Shown: positions 53,881 through 62,878, counted from the stretch's first letter. The stretch is 64,000 bases of DNA from Pseudobdellovibrio exovorus JSS (GCF_000348725.1 NC_020813.1:1650248-1714247); one strand, 5' to 3'. The notes: a model not told the origin generated them from the sequence alone. Translations and numbers: made by a program.

Positions 53881-54252
53881 ATGAACACAGAAAATCTTTT
53901 AATAAAAAAAACAGACTTCGAAAAAATCTCTCACCTTGTCAGTCAAAACAACAGTGACTTAGCCGCATTACTAGATGAAGAGCTACAACGCGCGTCTATC
54001 GTAGAAGATGGAGAACTTCCTGTGGATGTGGCTTCAATGAATTCAACAATTAGCTTTGTCGATTTAGATGCTAAGAAAGAACAAACAGTCACGTTGGTAT
54101 ATCCACACGAAGCCAGTTTAGAAGAAAACAAAGTTTCTATCTTAGCTCCTATCGGAGCTGCTTTAATTGGGTTGCGCGTTGGACAAAGTATTAAATGGCC
54201 TTTACCTAATGGTAAGAATAGAAACCTTCAAGTCACCGCGGTGAACAGCTAA
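53881..54252 (+). CDS. Rnk / GreA-C-terminal-domain-like transcription factor
   Basis: A 123-aa protein matching the Rnk layout: a short N-terminal helical part (about 1-45, LLDEELQRASIVED) and a FKBP-like GreA/GreB C-terminal domain. The latter has VASMNSTISFVDLDAKK, TLVYPHEASLEENKVSILAP and GAALIGLRVGQSIKWPLP. The N-terminal arm is too short for a GreA coiled coil, so transcript cleavage is unlikely; Rnk binds RNA polymerase and was named as regulator of nucleoside diphosphate kinase. AAAGGA lies upstream of the ATG. Confidence 0.88.
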   Translation: MNTENLLIKKTDFEKISHLVSQNNSDLAALLDEELQRASIVEDGELPVDVASMNSTISFVDLDAKKEQTVTLVYPHEASLEENKVSILAPIGAALIGLRVGQSIKWPLPNGKNRNLQVTAVNS

Positions 54253-54341
54253 CATTCGTTCTAAAATGAAGCGAGTCTTCGATCTCGTTTGTAAACATTT
54301 TTTTGTATGATACTCTTTAAATACCAATTTAAGGAGTATCA

Positions 54342-55436
54342 ATGAAAAAGACCATCTATCGCTCGAACGTCAGTTACATTTCATCTTCAGCACTTATACT
54401 TTTTATTACATTTCTTTCCGTCACTTCCAGTATAGCCCCACTACAAGCACAGGCTTGTAGTCGCTTTGTCTATCATGGGGTTAACTCTCAAATTATCACG
54501 GCACGCTCTATGGACTGGAAGGAAGACATAGCTTCCGATATTTGGATATTACCTCGTGGGATTGCCCGTAATGGCCAAGCCGGACCCAACTCTATAAAAT
54601 GGACCGCCAAGTACGGAAGTGTTGTCACCACCGCTTACGATATCGCCACAACAGATGGCTTGAATGAAAAAGGACTTGTTGCCAATTTACTTTGGTTAGC
54701 CGACTCAGAGTATCCTAAGCCTGATAAGAACAAACCTGCCATGGCGATCTCGCTTTGGGCTCAGTATATTTTAGATAACTACGCCACAGTCAAAGAAGCC
54801 GTTACCGCCCTACAAGCAGAACCCTTTCACGTCTACACGGCAGAAGTTCCTGGGCAAAAACGTCTGGCCACACTTCACCTTTCTATTTCTGACTCTTCTG
54901 GCGATAGCGCGATTATCGAATACATTGGCGGGAAGCAAGTCATTCACCACAATCGTCAATATCAAGTCATGACCAATGAACCTACCTATGAAAAACAATT
55001 AGCGATACAAGACTACTGGAAAGAGGTGGATGGAATCGCTATGTTGCCAGGTACAAGTCGTCCCGCCGACCGCTTCGCACGCGCCAGTTTCTACGTCAGC
55101 GCCATCCCAAAAAGTAAAGATCCAGAGGAAGCTTTAGCCAGTGTCTTTGGAGTTATTCGCAACGTATCCGTGCCACTGGGGATCAGTACCCCTAATAGAC
55201 CTAATATCTCTTCGACTCGCTGGAGAAGCGTCGTCGATCATAAACGCCTTTTATATTTCTTCGAATCTGTTATGACTCCGAATGTTTTCTGGGTTGATCT
55301 AAAACAAGTGGATTTTTCAGCAGATAAAGGAAAAGTTAAAAAGCTGAGCTTAGGAAAAAATCAACGTACTATCTACGCAGGCAATGCAACTTCATCTTTT
55401 CAAAACTCAGCGCCATTTAAGTTTTTAGGACTTTAA
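54342..55436 (+). CDS. Linear amide C-N hydrolase of the choloylglycine/penicillin V acylase family, exported
   Basis: A 364-aa Ntn hydrolase. A long signal sequence ends at LQAQA, and the next residue is the nucleophile Cys of CSRFVYHG, which becomes N-terminal after cleavage. ITARSMDWKED, the DGLNEKGLVANLLWL block and MTNEPTYEKQL fit the family. Known members hydrolyse bile-salt conjugates, penicillin V or acyl-homoserine lactones. In a predator without bile contact, lactone or peptide-lipid substrates are more likely (inference). AAGGAG precedes the ATG and a terminator follows. Confidence 0.88.
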   Translation: MKKTIYRSNVSYISSSALILFITFLSVTSSIAPLQAQACSRFVYHGVNSQIITARSMDWKEDIASDIWILPRGIARNGQAGPNSIKWTAKYGSVVTTAYDIATTDGLNEKGLVANLLWLADSEYPKPDKNKPAMAISLWAQYILDNYATVKEAVTALQAEPFHVYTAEVPGQKRLATLHLSISDSSGDSAIIEYIGGKQVIHHNRQYQVMTNEPTYEKQLAIQDYWKEVDGIAMLPGTSRPADRFARASFYVSAIPKSKDPEEALASVFGVIRNVSVPLGISTPNRPNISSTRWRSVVDHKRLLYFFESVMTPNVFWVDLKQVDFSADKGKVKKLSLGKNQRTIYAGNATSSFQNSAPFKFLGL

Positions 55437-55441
55437 TAATA

Positions 55442-55470
55442 AAAGGGGAGTTCTCACTCCCCTTTATCTT
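55442..55470 (+). terminator. Terminator after the amide hydrolase gene
   Basis: AAAGGGGAGT (55442-55451) and ACTCCCCTTT (55456-55465) form a perfect 10-bp stem with loop TCTC. It lies between this gene and the convergent glyoxalase gene and could serve both. Confidence 0.9.
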
Positions 55471-55475
55471 TCTGA

Positions 55476-55967
55476 TTAAAGCAACCCGGGTTGAACAATT
55501 TCAACCCAGTAATTATCTGGATCTTTGATAAATGCGATATTCTTCATACCGCCTTCACCCAATCGTTTTTGAAATGGAACATTCAGTGACTCGAATCTTT
55601 CACAAGCAGTCTTAATATCTGGGACACTGACACAGATATGTCCGAAACCACGAGGCTCGGTATTTCCATTATGGTAAGGAGTTTCCGGTTGATCTTCCGT
55701 TCCCCAATTGTGAGTTAGCTCTAAAACTGACTCGCGCGAATTTGTATAGCGCGCTCTTTCTACATCACCTTCCGGCAACTTTGTTCCTTCTGGTAGATAA
55801 GCTAAAAAGTACAACGAGAATTTCCAGTCTGGAAAATCAATTTTGCGGATAAGACTCATACCTAAAATGCGATTATAAAAGTCTAATGACACTTTAGGGT
55901 CACGCACACGCAACATTGTATGATTGAAAACATAACCTTTTGTTGCCGGATCTATTTTTTGTTCCAT
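55476..55967 (-). CDS. gloA: Lactoylglutathione lyase (glyoxalase I)
   Basis: A 163-aa enzyme that converts the methylglyoxal-glutathione hemithioacetal to lactoylglutathione. It has FNHTMLRVRDPKVSLDFYNR, SLYFLAYLPEG, VLELTHNWGTE with metal-ligand Glu, GFGHICVSVPDI with His and DPDNYWVEIVQPG with the last Glu. ATG 55967 has GAGG upstream. The frame continues to 56069 through the tRNA gene and is not coding there. The length equals the eukaryote-like GloA with an insertion around residue 90-110. Confidence 0.95.
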   Translation of the reverse strand: MEQKIDPATKGYVFNHTMLRVRDPKVSLDFYNRILGMSLIRKIDFPDWKFSLYFLAYLPEGTKLPEGDVERARYTNSRESVLELTHNWGTEDQPETPYHNGNTEPRGFGHICVSVPDIKTACERFESLNVPFQKRLGEGGMKNIAFIKDPDNYWVEIVQPGLL

Positions 55968-56007
55968 ATAAAACCTCACAGGTAATACAAAATATTTAAA
56001 AAAGAAT

Positions 56008-56083
56008 TGGTGCAGTCGGCAGGACTCGAACCTGCAACCTACCGGTTCGAAGCCGGGAATTCTATCCATTGAACTACGACTGC
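56008..56083 (-). tRNA. tRNA-Arg (anticodon UCG)
   Basis: A 76-nt cloverleaf read leftwards. Acceptor arms GCAGTCG/CGACTGC, D arm GTTC/GAAT, anticodon loop CTTCGAA giving TCG, T arm GCAGG TTCGAGT CCTGC, and encoded CCA at the 3' end. The anticodon stem has one mismatch at its base (C-U). Reads CGA codons. Confidence 0.95.
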
Positions 56084-56114
56084 ACTGTAGGTAAAGATGT
56101 TGTCTAAGACTATT

Positions 56115-56762
56115 CTAATCGTCCAACCAAATCAACTTGTTCGGAACTGGATTGGCCTCACATGCTTCATTTTTAGGAAAATGAGGCTCCAAAGTATTCT
56201 TCAAATGCTCAATAGCTCGTAATAATCCCTGCTCAAAGTCATGTTTTTTAAAGTAACTTTGCAAGACCCCTAAAAGCTCGGCATCTAACTTTTCCATTTG
56301 TTGAAAGCCCCCCATATGGGGCTCGTGAAAGATAATAATTTGTTTTTCCATAATGGAAATATACAACAACAGCGCTTTTTTATTTTTGAGTTGATGCAAT
56401 CCCTGACGATAGAAAAATAGCTCGGCTTTTTCTTGTGCCTGACGTTTTCTTTCTTTTTTAGTGATAAAAAATCTATCTACGAGATCCGACTTGTCCAAAA
56501 GAACTCCAAATATAAACGCCACAAAAGGAGCCGCAATATAAAATGGAGTTCTTGAAGTCCATGAATCATGTAAGTGCCATGCGAAGACAAAGTCCACAAG
56601 TCCGATGAAAAGAACTAAAAACAATAATGATAGTACCCATGAGATATGTTCCACATAGGAAGACTTTTTAGCAATCACAGGAACAAATTCAAAGTCCACG
56701 GACTTTTCAAAGTCTTCAATCGCCTTTTCAATTAATGCAGAATTGATATTTTGAATTCTCAT
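56115..56762 (-). CDS. TPM-domain-like membrane protein
   Basis: A 215-aa protein with two membrane helices (about 42-63 and 73-93) and a C-terminal soluble part that looks like a TPM domain (KNKKALLLYISIMEKQIIIF, GVLQSYFKKHDFEQGLLRAI). The short Met-Arg-Ile-Gln start is right after the previous gene's TAG, so it is coupled to it. Homologous pairs of one Gly-rich and one membrane TPM protein follow lemA in many genomes. Function in that set is not settled. Confidence 0.82.
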   Translation of the reverse strand: MRIQNINSALIEKAIEDFEKSVDFEFVPVIAKKSSYVEHISWVLSLLFLVLFIGLVDFVFAWHLHDSWTSRTPFYIAAPFVAFIFGVLLDKSDLVDRFFITKKERKRQAQEKAELFFYRQGLHQLKNKKALLLYISIMEKQIIIFHEPHMGGFQQMEKLDAELLGVLQSYFKKHDFEQGLLRAIEHLKNTLEPHFPKNEACEANPVPNKLIWLDD

Positions 56763-57482
56763 CTACCAACCTCCACTGGCGCCTCCGCCAGAAGAACGGC
56801 CACCGCCTCCGGACCAGCCGCCTCCGCCGCCACCACCACGGCCGCCACTCATAGCACTGAAAAGAATGTACAAAGCCAAACTTGGATTAAAAATAAAGAT
56901 CAATATCCAGATTCCGATAATAATAAAAATAATCCACGAACCGCCCTTGCCTTTTTCACTGGCCTGCTGAGCCTCTTGCACACTGGCTTTTAAGGCGGGA
57001 TCATCATTCCCTATATAATGTTGTAAGGTGGCAACACCTTGAACAACGCCTAAAGAGTATTCTCCTCTTTGAAAAAAGGGACGTACAACATCCGAAATAA
57101 TTCGTTTGGCGATGACATCGGGAACATCACCTTCTAGCCCCTGCCCCACCTCAATACGCATACGTTTTTCATTTGGCGCGATAAGGAACAATAGGCCTTT
57201 ATCTGTCTTTTCATCACCCAACTTCCAATTGTCAAAAATTTGAATAGCCACATTTTCAATAGGCTCATCTTGCAAGGATTTTGTGATGTAGACTTGTAAT
57301 TGTACCCGCTGATCTTGTCGTAATTGATGTAAAGACTTTTCAAGCTGAGCTTTAGTTGAAGCATTCAGTAGGCCCACTTCGTCTATAACAGGACCTGTTA
57401 AGCGAGGAACCTCGAAAGAGTCAGCGTGAAAGCTGACTCCGAAAACAAATAAAAAAGCTAACGCTAAATTTCTAACTGTCAC
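56763..57482 (-). CDS. YgcG-type TPM-domain protein with Gly-rich tail
   Basis: A 239-aa exported membrane protein. The signal peptide (about 1-22) is followed by a TPM domain (VIDEVGLLNASTKAQLEKSL, KGLLFLIAPNEKRMRIEVGQ). One membrane helix (SWIIFIIIGIWILIFIF) and a tail of Gly/Ser repeats ending GGASGGW follow. The start is GTG 57482 with weak SD. It lies 11 nt after lemA. The TPM fold is linked to acid phosphatase or to photosystem assembly in other organisms; here it is probably an envelope assembly partner of LemA. Confidence 0.88.
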   Translation of the reverse strand: MTVRNLALAFLFVFGVSFHADSFEVPRLTGPVIDEVGLLNASTKAQLEKSLHQLRQDQRVQLQVYITKSLQDEPIENVAIQIFDNWKLGDEKTDKGLLFLIAPNEKRMRIEVGQGLEGDVPDVIAKRIISDVVRPFFQRGEYSLGVVQGVATLQHYIGNDDPALKASVQEAQQASEKGKGGSWIIFIIIGIWILIFIFNPSLALYILFSAMSGGRGGGGGGGWSGGGGRSSGGGASGGW

Positions 57483-57493
57483 TGCTCGTGAGA

Positions 57494-58078
57494 TTAGAAT
57501 TTAACTTCAGGTGGTTTTTCGTTCTGAGCTCTTTCTTCATCAGAAACATCCCACTGAGGCATTTTTTCAAAACGATAAACAATTGAGTTTGTCCAGCTCG
57601 TAGGCGGCACAGTTACTAAATTGTTAAAAGTTTTAATCGCTTCAATATAGCGATTGCGCGCTACTGTAATACGATTTTCAGTTCCCTCAAGTTGAGCCTG
57701 TAAATCACGAAAGTTAGCATCCGCTTTCAACTGAGGATAGTTTTCGCTGATCATCATCAGTTTACCCAAAGCCGCTGACAACTCACCTTGTGCTTTGGTG
57801 TAGCTCGCTAATTTTTCAGGTGTCAGATTAGAAGCATCTACTGTGATCTGAGTTGCTTTAGCACGAGCTTCAGTTACTCCGGTCAAAGTCTCTTTTTCAT
57901 GGCGAGCATAACCTTGAACTGTATTCACTAAGTTCGGGATTAAATCCGCACGACGTTTATATTGATTCGTGATTTCAGCTACTGTTGCCTCAACTTCATT
58001 TTTTTGAGTTGGGATGCTTTGAAACCCACAAGACGTTAAAAACAAAACAGCCATACCTGCCAGAAGAACATTTTTCAT
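57494..58078 (-). CDS. lemA: LemA-family lipoprotein
   Basis: A 194-aa predicted lipoprotein with lipobox LTSC, followed by the four-helix LemA domain. Motifs: NQYKRRADLIPNLVNTVQGY, TGVTEARAKATQI, LMMISENYPQLKADANFRDL, and VARNRYIEAIKTFNNLV. GGAGG precedes ATG 58078; an upstream extension to 58270 is not supported. First gene of the lemA-TPM-TPM operon, divergent from the RNA-modification fusion gene. Confidence 0.93.
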   Translation of the reverse strand: MKNVLLAGMAVLFLTSCGFQSIPTQKNEVEATVAEITNQYKRRADLIPNLVNTVQGYARHEKETLTGVTEARAKATQITVDASNLTPEKLASYTKAQGELSAALGKLMMISENYPQLKADANFRDLQAQLEGTENRITVARNRYIEAIKTFNNLVTVPPTSWTNSIVYRFEKMPQWDVSDEERAQNEKPPEVKF

Positions 58079-58165
58079 AGGACCTCCAATAGAGTCGTTA
58101 CAAGAGTGGTTATCATATCCAATAAGCCCATGACCTACAATAAATACCATGGTATTTCTGATATC

Positions 58166-59719
58166 ATGCAGCTTCGCTACACAGAACATGAGAACTTTTT
58201 GGCTTTTGACAAGCCCTATGACTTCAGAACCCACCAAGTGGCTGATGGTCAGTTCGGTTTTGTGGAACATGTAGCTGAAAAACTCTCTAAAAGCCTATTT
58301 GTTGTACACCGCTTGGACAAAGGGACCTCAGGCCTGATTCTATTTGCAACAACGAAAGAAGCGGCTGCCAATATCTCGCAATTATTTGAAAAACATCTGA
58401 TTAAGAAAACCTACTATTTTTTAACACATGCTTCCCTTGCGGAACATCAGTTCACGATTAACTCACATATCGAAAAGCAAAATGGGACCTATTTCAATAT
58501 AGAAGATAAAGAAGCTAACTCAGAGACTGAATTCCAATTCATTCAAGCTGTGGGAACAAACTTTCTGTGGGCGGCTAAGCCCAAAACAGGAAAGCCTCAT
58601 CAAATTCGTCTTCACGCCGAAAAAGCAGGGATTCCTATTTTAGGAGACGCCGAACATGGCGGTCGCCCCTTCCACAGATTAGCGCTTCACGCGAAAGAGT
58701 TGAAGTTCACTTTAGATGGTAAGACCTTTGAGGTGACCTCCGAACTTCCCCCGATTTTTCAAAAAGAATTCAACACAACACTGGAAGCTCTGCTCTATGA
58801 AAATTGGCACAAGCGCCAAATACTTTACCATATTCCAGAAAATGAAAGCTATCGCCTGCTTCATTTAGAAAGTACAGATATCCGCGCAGACGTCTTCTCG
58901 GAGCGTCTTTGGGTCTACGACTACACTCATGACGGCATCACTTCAGAGGAACAGGATGCCATCCAAAGTTTTTCTAAAGAAAAAAACTTACAACCGATCA
59001 TCCGCCACATGCTCAACCGCGGCCAAGGTGTTGGTGGTTTGGAACAAAGCACCCTTCACAACTCTAGCGCCAATACAAACTGGGTCGCACAAGAAGAAAG
59101 TGTATGTTACCACTTACGCACCGACTCAGGATTTTCCCCAGGACTTTTTTTAGATCAGCGCGAGAATCGTATTTGGGTAAAACAAAATAGTTCAAATAAG
59201 TCCGTCTTAAATCTGTTCTGTTATACTTCTGGTTTTTCGGTAAATGCGGCTTTAGGTAAGGCGAAGCAAGTCACAAGTGTGGATGTCAGCGCTAAGTTTT
59301 TAAATTGGAGTCGTGAAAACTTCCAACTTAATGAAATTGATCCTCAAAAGCATGAATTCTTTGCTCAAGACAGCCTTGTCTTTTTAAAAGGCTCTGTAAA
59401 ACGAGGACGCAAATGGGACCTTATTATTTGCGACCCACCATCATTTGGTAGATCTAAAGAGTCCGTTTGGAAACTAGAGCGAGACCTTCCTGAACTTGCC
59501 TCTAGCCTCATTCAATGTCTAAATAAAAACGGAAAAATTCTTTTTACGTGCAATCTAGAAAAGAAAACTCGCCAAGATATTATTCAGCTATTTCAAAAGG
59601 GCTTAAAAAATAAAAAACAATGGAACTTCGATAGACTGCCACTGTTAAGTCTGGATTATGAGTTAACAGATGACCGCGTAAATCTAATGAAGGGTTTTTT
59701 CGTCTTACAGAGCCAGTAG
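58166..59719 (+). CDS. RluA-type pseudouridine synthase fused to RlmI-like rRNA methyltransferase
   Basis: A 517-aa two-enzyme protein. The N-terminal part (about 1-220) is a pseudouridine synthase with HENFLAFDKPYDFRTHQV, catalytic Asp51 in VVHRLDKGTSGLILFAT, and KTGKPHQIRLHAEKAGIPIL. The C-terminal part (about 225-517) is class I SAM methyltransferase of the RlmI/RlmK type: LDQRENR, SVLNLFCYTSGFSVNAALGK, VDVSAKFLNWSRENFQLN and IICDPPSFGRSKES. ATG 58166 gives the family's usual opening; the frame extends to a GTG at 58106, both without SD. The N-terminal PUA-like domain of RlmI seems absent. Probable target: 23S rRNA. Confidence 0.88.
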   Translation: MQLRYTEHENFLAFDKPYDFRTHQVADGQFGFVEHVAEKLSKSLFVVHRLDKGTSGLILFATTKEAAANISQLFEKHLIKKTYYFLTHASLAEHQFTINSHIEKQNGTYFNIEDKEANSETEFQFIQAVGTNFLWAAKPKTGKPHQIRLHAEKAGIPILGDAEHGGRPFHRLALHAKELKFTLDGKTFEVTSELPPIFQKEFNTTLEALLYENWHKRQILYHIPENESYRLLHLESTDIRADVFSERLWVYDYTHDGITSEEQDAIQSFSKEKNLQPIIRHMLNRGQGVGGLEQSTLHNSSANTNWVAQEESVCYHLRTDSGFSPGLFLDQRENRIWVKQNSSNKSVLNLFCYTSGFSVNAALGKAKQVTSVDVSAKFLNWSRENFQLNEIDPQKHEFFAQDSLVFLKGSVKRGRKWDLIICDPPSFGRSKESVWKLERDLPELASSLIQCLNKNGKILFTCNLEKKTRQDIIQLFQKGLKNKKQWNFDRLPLLSLDYELTDDRVNLMKGFFVLQSQ

Positions 59720-59732
59720 CATGAGTAAACTT

Positions 59733-60434
59733 TTATTTGGCTAAATGTGACTTAAGAATATCCTCAGCAGAATCCAAAGTCCGCAAAGCATAATGAGCTT
59801 TTAAAATCTCGATCTGTTCTGGAGTGACATCCTGTACTTGACCGCGACGACGAAGGCGATCCTGATAAATCTGATATAAGCAAAGAGCTCCCGCAACCGA
59901 GATATTAAAGCTCTGTACAAAACCCGGCATTGGAATAATCACACGCTCGTCTGCTGCCTCTAGAATTTCAGGAGAAACCCCACTTTTTTCATTCCCCAAA
60001 ACCAAGGCCAACGGAGACGTGAAGTCCACTTCATGGATGGGTTTAGAGGCCTCTAGCGAGGTTACACAAATACGGATTTTATTTTTTTTGGCGAAATCGA
60101 TATAATCGCGAGTCGTCTTCCACTTCTTAACTTCAACCCATTTATCTGCACCTTGAGTTACTCGATTAGCTTCTTTGAATTTTTCAAAAGTTTCAATGAC
60201 ATGAAAATTTGAAAAACCTAAACCCTCGGCTGTACGCATAACCGCGCTGATGTTACCGCGGTCATAAATGCTTTCGAGCACTACGGAAATATCAAAGCAG
60301 CGCCCCGCTGTTACGCGCTCGATCTTTTGACGACGTTCTTCTGTCAATAGAGGATACACGTGCTGTAGAACATCCTCTGTCGTTACACGCAGATTATTTT
60401 GCTTTAGTTGAATCTCACGGTTTAACGGAAACAC
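59733..60434 (-). CDS. TrmH/SpoU-family RNA 2'-O-methyltransferase
   Basis: A 233-aa SPOUT methylase. Motifs: ISAVMRTAEGLGFSNFHVIE (the N-x-x-x-x-x-R-T motif), NRVTQGADKWVEVKKW, LALVLGNEKSGVSPE and VIIPMPGFVQSFNISVAGAL. The pattern GFVQSFNISVAG fits TrmH, which makes Gm18 in tRNA, better than rRNA RlmB. The start GTG 60434 overlaps the last base of the acyl-CoA dehydrogenase stop. Coupled to that gene. Confidence 0.9.
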   Translation of the reverse strand: MFPLNREIQLKQNNLRVTTEDVLQHVYPLLTEERRQKIERVTAGRCFDISVVLESIYDRGNISAVMRTAEGLGFSNFHVIETFEKFKEANRVTQGADKWVEVKKWKTTRDYIDFAKKNKIRICVTSLEASKPIHEVDFTSPLALVLGNEKSGVSPEILEAADERVIIPMPGFVQSFNISVAGALCLYQIYQDRLRRRGQVQDVTPEQIEILKAHYALRTLDSAEDILKSHLAK

Positions 60435-61627
60435 TAAAAACCTGACTTCGCCAGATCACGTGTAATGTTCTTTTGGTGAGCCTCTAAGGTTCCACCACCG
60501 ATTTCTAATAGCTTGGCATCTCTCCAAAGTCTTTCCACGGTGTATTCACCTACGTAGCCATAACCACCTAAAACTTGGATAGCGCGGTCGGCAACATTTT
60601 TACTCATTGTCGTCGCCACTAGTTTGGCTCCATCCGAATCTAAGCGATTGCCTTCTTTGTTTAGATCCATTTTTCGAGCCGTCTCATAGACGTAAACCTG
60701 CGCGGCTTTGAATTCGGCATAAGAGTCTGCAATATACTTTTGAATCTGTCCGAAGAAGTTCAATGGTTTTCCAAAAGCACTTCTTTCTGTCGCGTATTTA
60801 TTCATAATCTCGATTGAACGGCGGGCAATACCTAAACCCATAGCTGCTAAACCGATACGCTCGATCTCGAGGTTACGCATCATGTGGTGCATAGAGTCCC
60901 CTTCAGAACCCACAAGACGATCCGCAGGGATTTTACAATTTTCAAAAACTAGCTCGGCTGTGTTAGATCCACGCATTCCTAATTTGTCGCCAATTTTCTG
61001 ACCTACATAAAAACCCACGTCGTTTTTTTCAACGATAAATGTTGAGATCAAAGCGCGACCATTTTTTTCGCCAGTCTTGGCATACACCCAAACGAAATCA
61101 CAAGCCGTTTTACTGTCATCGATAGCACCATTTGTGATCCACATCTTACGGCCATTCAGCACATAATGATCACCCTGCTTCACCGCAGTCGTCTTCATGC
61201 CTAAAACATCTGTTCCGTAATCAGGTTCAGACATCGCCATGGCACCGATTAAACTGCCATCGCTTAAACCCGGAAGATATTTCTTCTTTTGCTCTTCCGA
61301 ACCATTCACCGCCAAGTTATTAACAGCCAATAAAGTATGTGCTAAGTACGCAAGACAGAAACCCGGATCACTCGCTGACAACTCTTCATGAGCAATAACA
61401 GCCGCAGTCGCATCCATACCTGATCCGCCATACTGCTCAGGAACAGTAATACCCAATAAACCCAGTTCGCTTAATTTTTTAAATAAATCTACATTGAATT
61501 TTTCTTCGCGATCAAACTGGTGAGCCTGAGGTTCCACTTCAGCCTGAACAAAGCTTTTCACCATATCACGCAACATTTTGTGTTCTTCGGTCGGATTCAA
61601 AAGGTCGAACGTTTTCCAGTTATTCAT
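60434..61627 (-). CDS. Acyl-CoA dehydrogenase, isovaleryl-CoA-type active site
   Basis: A 397-aa FAD enzyme. MAMSEPDYGTDVLGMKTTAV and MWITNGAI bind flavin and substrate; YGYVGEYTVERLWRDAK and LLEIGGGTLEAHQKN end it. The usual catalytic Glu of the E-G-T motif is Gly (IGGGT), as in isovaleryl-CoA dehydrogenase, where an earlier Glu does the job. A matching Glu is present in LEIERIGLAAMGLG. Branched-chain acyl-CoA, such as isovaleryl-CoA from leucine, is therefore a fair guess. AAGGAA precedes the ATG. First of two coupled genes. Confidence 0.9.
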   Translation of the reverse strand: MNNWKTFDLLNPTEEHKMLRDMVKSFVQAEVEPQAHQFDREEKFNVDLFKKLSELGLLGITVPEQYGGSGMDATAAVIAHEELSASDPGFCLAYLAHTLLAVNNLAVNGSEEQKKKYLPGLSDGSLIGAMAMSEPDYGTDVLGMKTTAVKQGDHYVLNGRKMWITNGAIDDSKTACDFVWVYAKTGEKNGRALISTFIVEKNDVGFYVGQKIGDKLGMRGSNTAELVFENCKIPADRLVGSEGDSMHHMMRNLEIERIGLAAMGLGIARRSIEIMNKYATERSAFGKPLNFFGQIQKYIADSYAEFKAAQVYVYETARKMDLNKEGNRLDSDGAKLVATTMSKNVADRAIQVLGGYGYVGEYTVERLWRDAKLLEIGGGTLEAHQKNITRDLAKSGF

Positions 61628-61744
61628 TAGATATTCCTTACGTTACCTGCTTAGTTTTTAAGAGGGCTTGACTCTATCAGTTTTGTTGGTTCAGATAAAG
61701 TTTTTTAAACCACTTTTAAGATACCATGTAAAGAGGTTGTGCCC

Positions 61745-62878
61745 ATGAAAGCATCAATATTAGCCGTCGGAACAGAACTGACCACAGGGCAAATTACAAA
61801 TCGTAATGCCGTCACCCTTTCCGAGAAGCTCACCTCATTTGGTATCGTCATTAATAGCCATTTAACAGTAGCTGATAACCGCGAAACGATTTTATCTGCA
61901 TTACAGTTCCTTGAAACTCAATCCGATTTAATTTTCATAACTGGTGGCCTTGGCCCCACGTCAGACGACTTCACACGGGATGTTGTTGCGGATTGGGCAC
62001 AGGTCAAAATGGTCTTTGACGAGACCTCATGGCAGCATATCACCCAACGGCTGACCAACCGCGGATTTCAAGTCCGTGAAATGCAAAAACAGCAATGCTA
62101 CTTCCCTGAAGACAGTCGCATCCTCTATAACGTTGAAGGCACGGCCAACGGCTTTCAATTTGATGTTCTGAAAAATTCTGGAAAAAAAACAGTCTTTGTT
62201 CTACCAGGGCCTCCACGTGAAATTGCCGCTATCTGGAGAGACCATCTGAATGAAACTCTAACTGAGTTGATGTCTGGCACTCCCAAAATTATTATTCGCT
62301 CATGGGACACATTAGGCTTAGGCGAATCCGATATTGCCAGTCGCGTGGAAGAAGTTCTTAAAGATCGCCCTAGTTCACCATCACTTGAAATCGGCTATCG
62401 CGTACATCACCCTTACTGTGAAGTAAAATTATCTTATTCTGAAAAAGACAAAGCCGTATGGGAACCATGGGTCAAAAAAGTCGATGCTGTTTTAGATGAT
62501 GTCACCATCACAAGAGATTTTGCTGATATTTTTTCTCCGATTGTCGAGCGCCTTTCAAATAGAGACTTTACTTTCTATGATTTCGCTAGCCATGGGAATC
62601 TGCACTTCAGATTAAGTCCGCATTTGAAATCGATTTCAAACTGGAGTTTCAAACAGAATCTTACGGCTCCGTCTGTGGATCTTTTTGATCACGAAGATGA
62701 CTTCCTTGCCTTACTTCCCTATAATGACCTGAGCTGTATCCTCTTGTACTCAGTGGATGGACAAAGGTACCAAAAGCAGATTGAGCCCCCCCTTAAATCC
62801 CCCCTGATGCAAGAAAGACGCTACCAATACTACGCTGAGATCGCATTAATTGAACTTGGGAAGCCTTCTCTTCAGTAG
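61745..62878 (+). CDS. CinA-like protein with degenerate C-terminal domain
   Basis: A 377-aa protein. The N-terminal MoaB/MogA-type domain (1-165) has KASILAVGTELTTGQITNRN, LIFITGGLGPTSDDFTRDVV and VFVLPGPPREI. A middle domain (about 170-255) is typical of CinA. The last 110 residues align in position with the CinA deamidase domain, but its usual G-x-x-G-P motifs are missing, so nicotinamide-nucleotide deamidase activity is doubtful. The first domain may act as ADP-ribose or CoA pyrophosphatase. AGAGG lies before ATG 61745. Confidence 0.85.
   Translation: MKASILAVGTELTTGQITNRNAVTLSEKLTSFGIVINSHLTVADNRETILSALQFLETQSDLIFITGGLGPTSDDFTRDVVADWAQVKMVFDETSWQHITQRLTNRGFQVREMQKQQCYFPEDSRILYNVEGTANGFQFDVLKNSGKKTVFVLPGPPREIAAIWRDHLNETLTELMSGTPKIIIRSWDTLGLGESDIASRVEEVLKDRPSSPSLEIGYRVHHPYCEVKLSYSEKDKAVWEPWVKKVDAVLDDVTITRDFADIFSPIVERLSNRDFTFYDFASHGNLHFRLSPHLKSISNWSFKQNLTAPSVDLFDHEDDFLALLPYNDLSCILLYSVDGQRYQKQIEPPLKSPLMQERRYQYYAEIALIELGKPSLQ

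Noticed and set aside
55968-56069. Upstream extension of the gloA frame
   Set aside because: It runs through the tRNA-Arg gene; ATG 55967 has a good SD and matches the family start.
58079-58270. Upstream extension of the lemA frame
   Set aside because: It overlaps the divergent fusion gene; the lipoprotein signal peptide and GGAGG fix the start at 58078.
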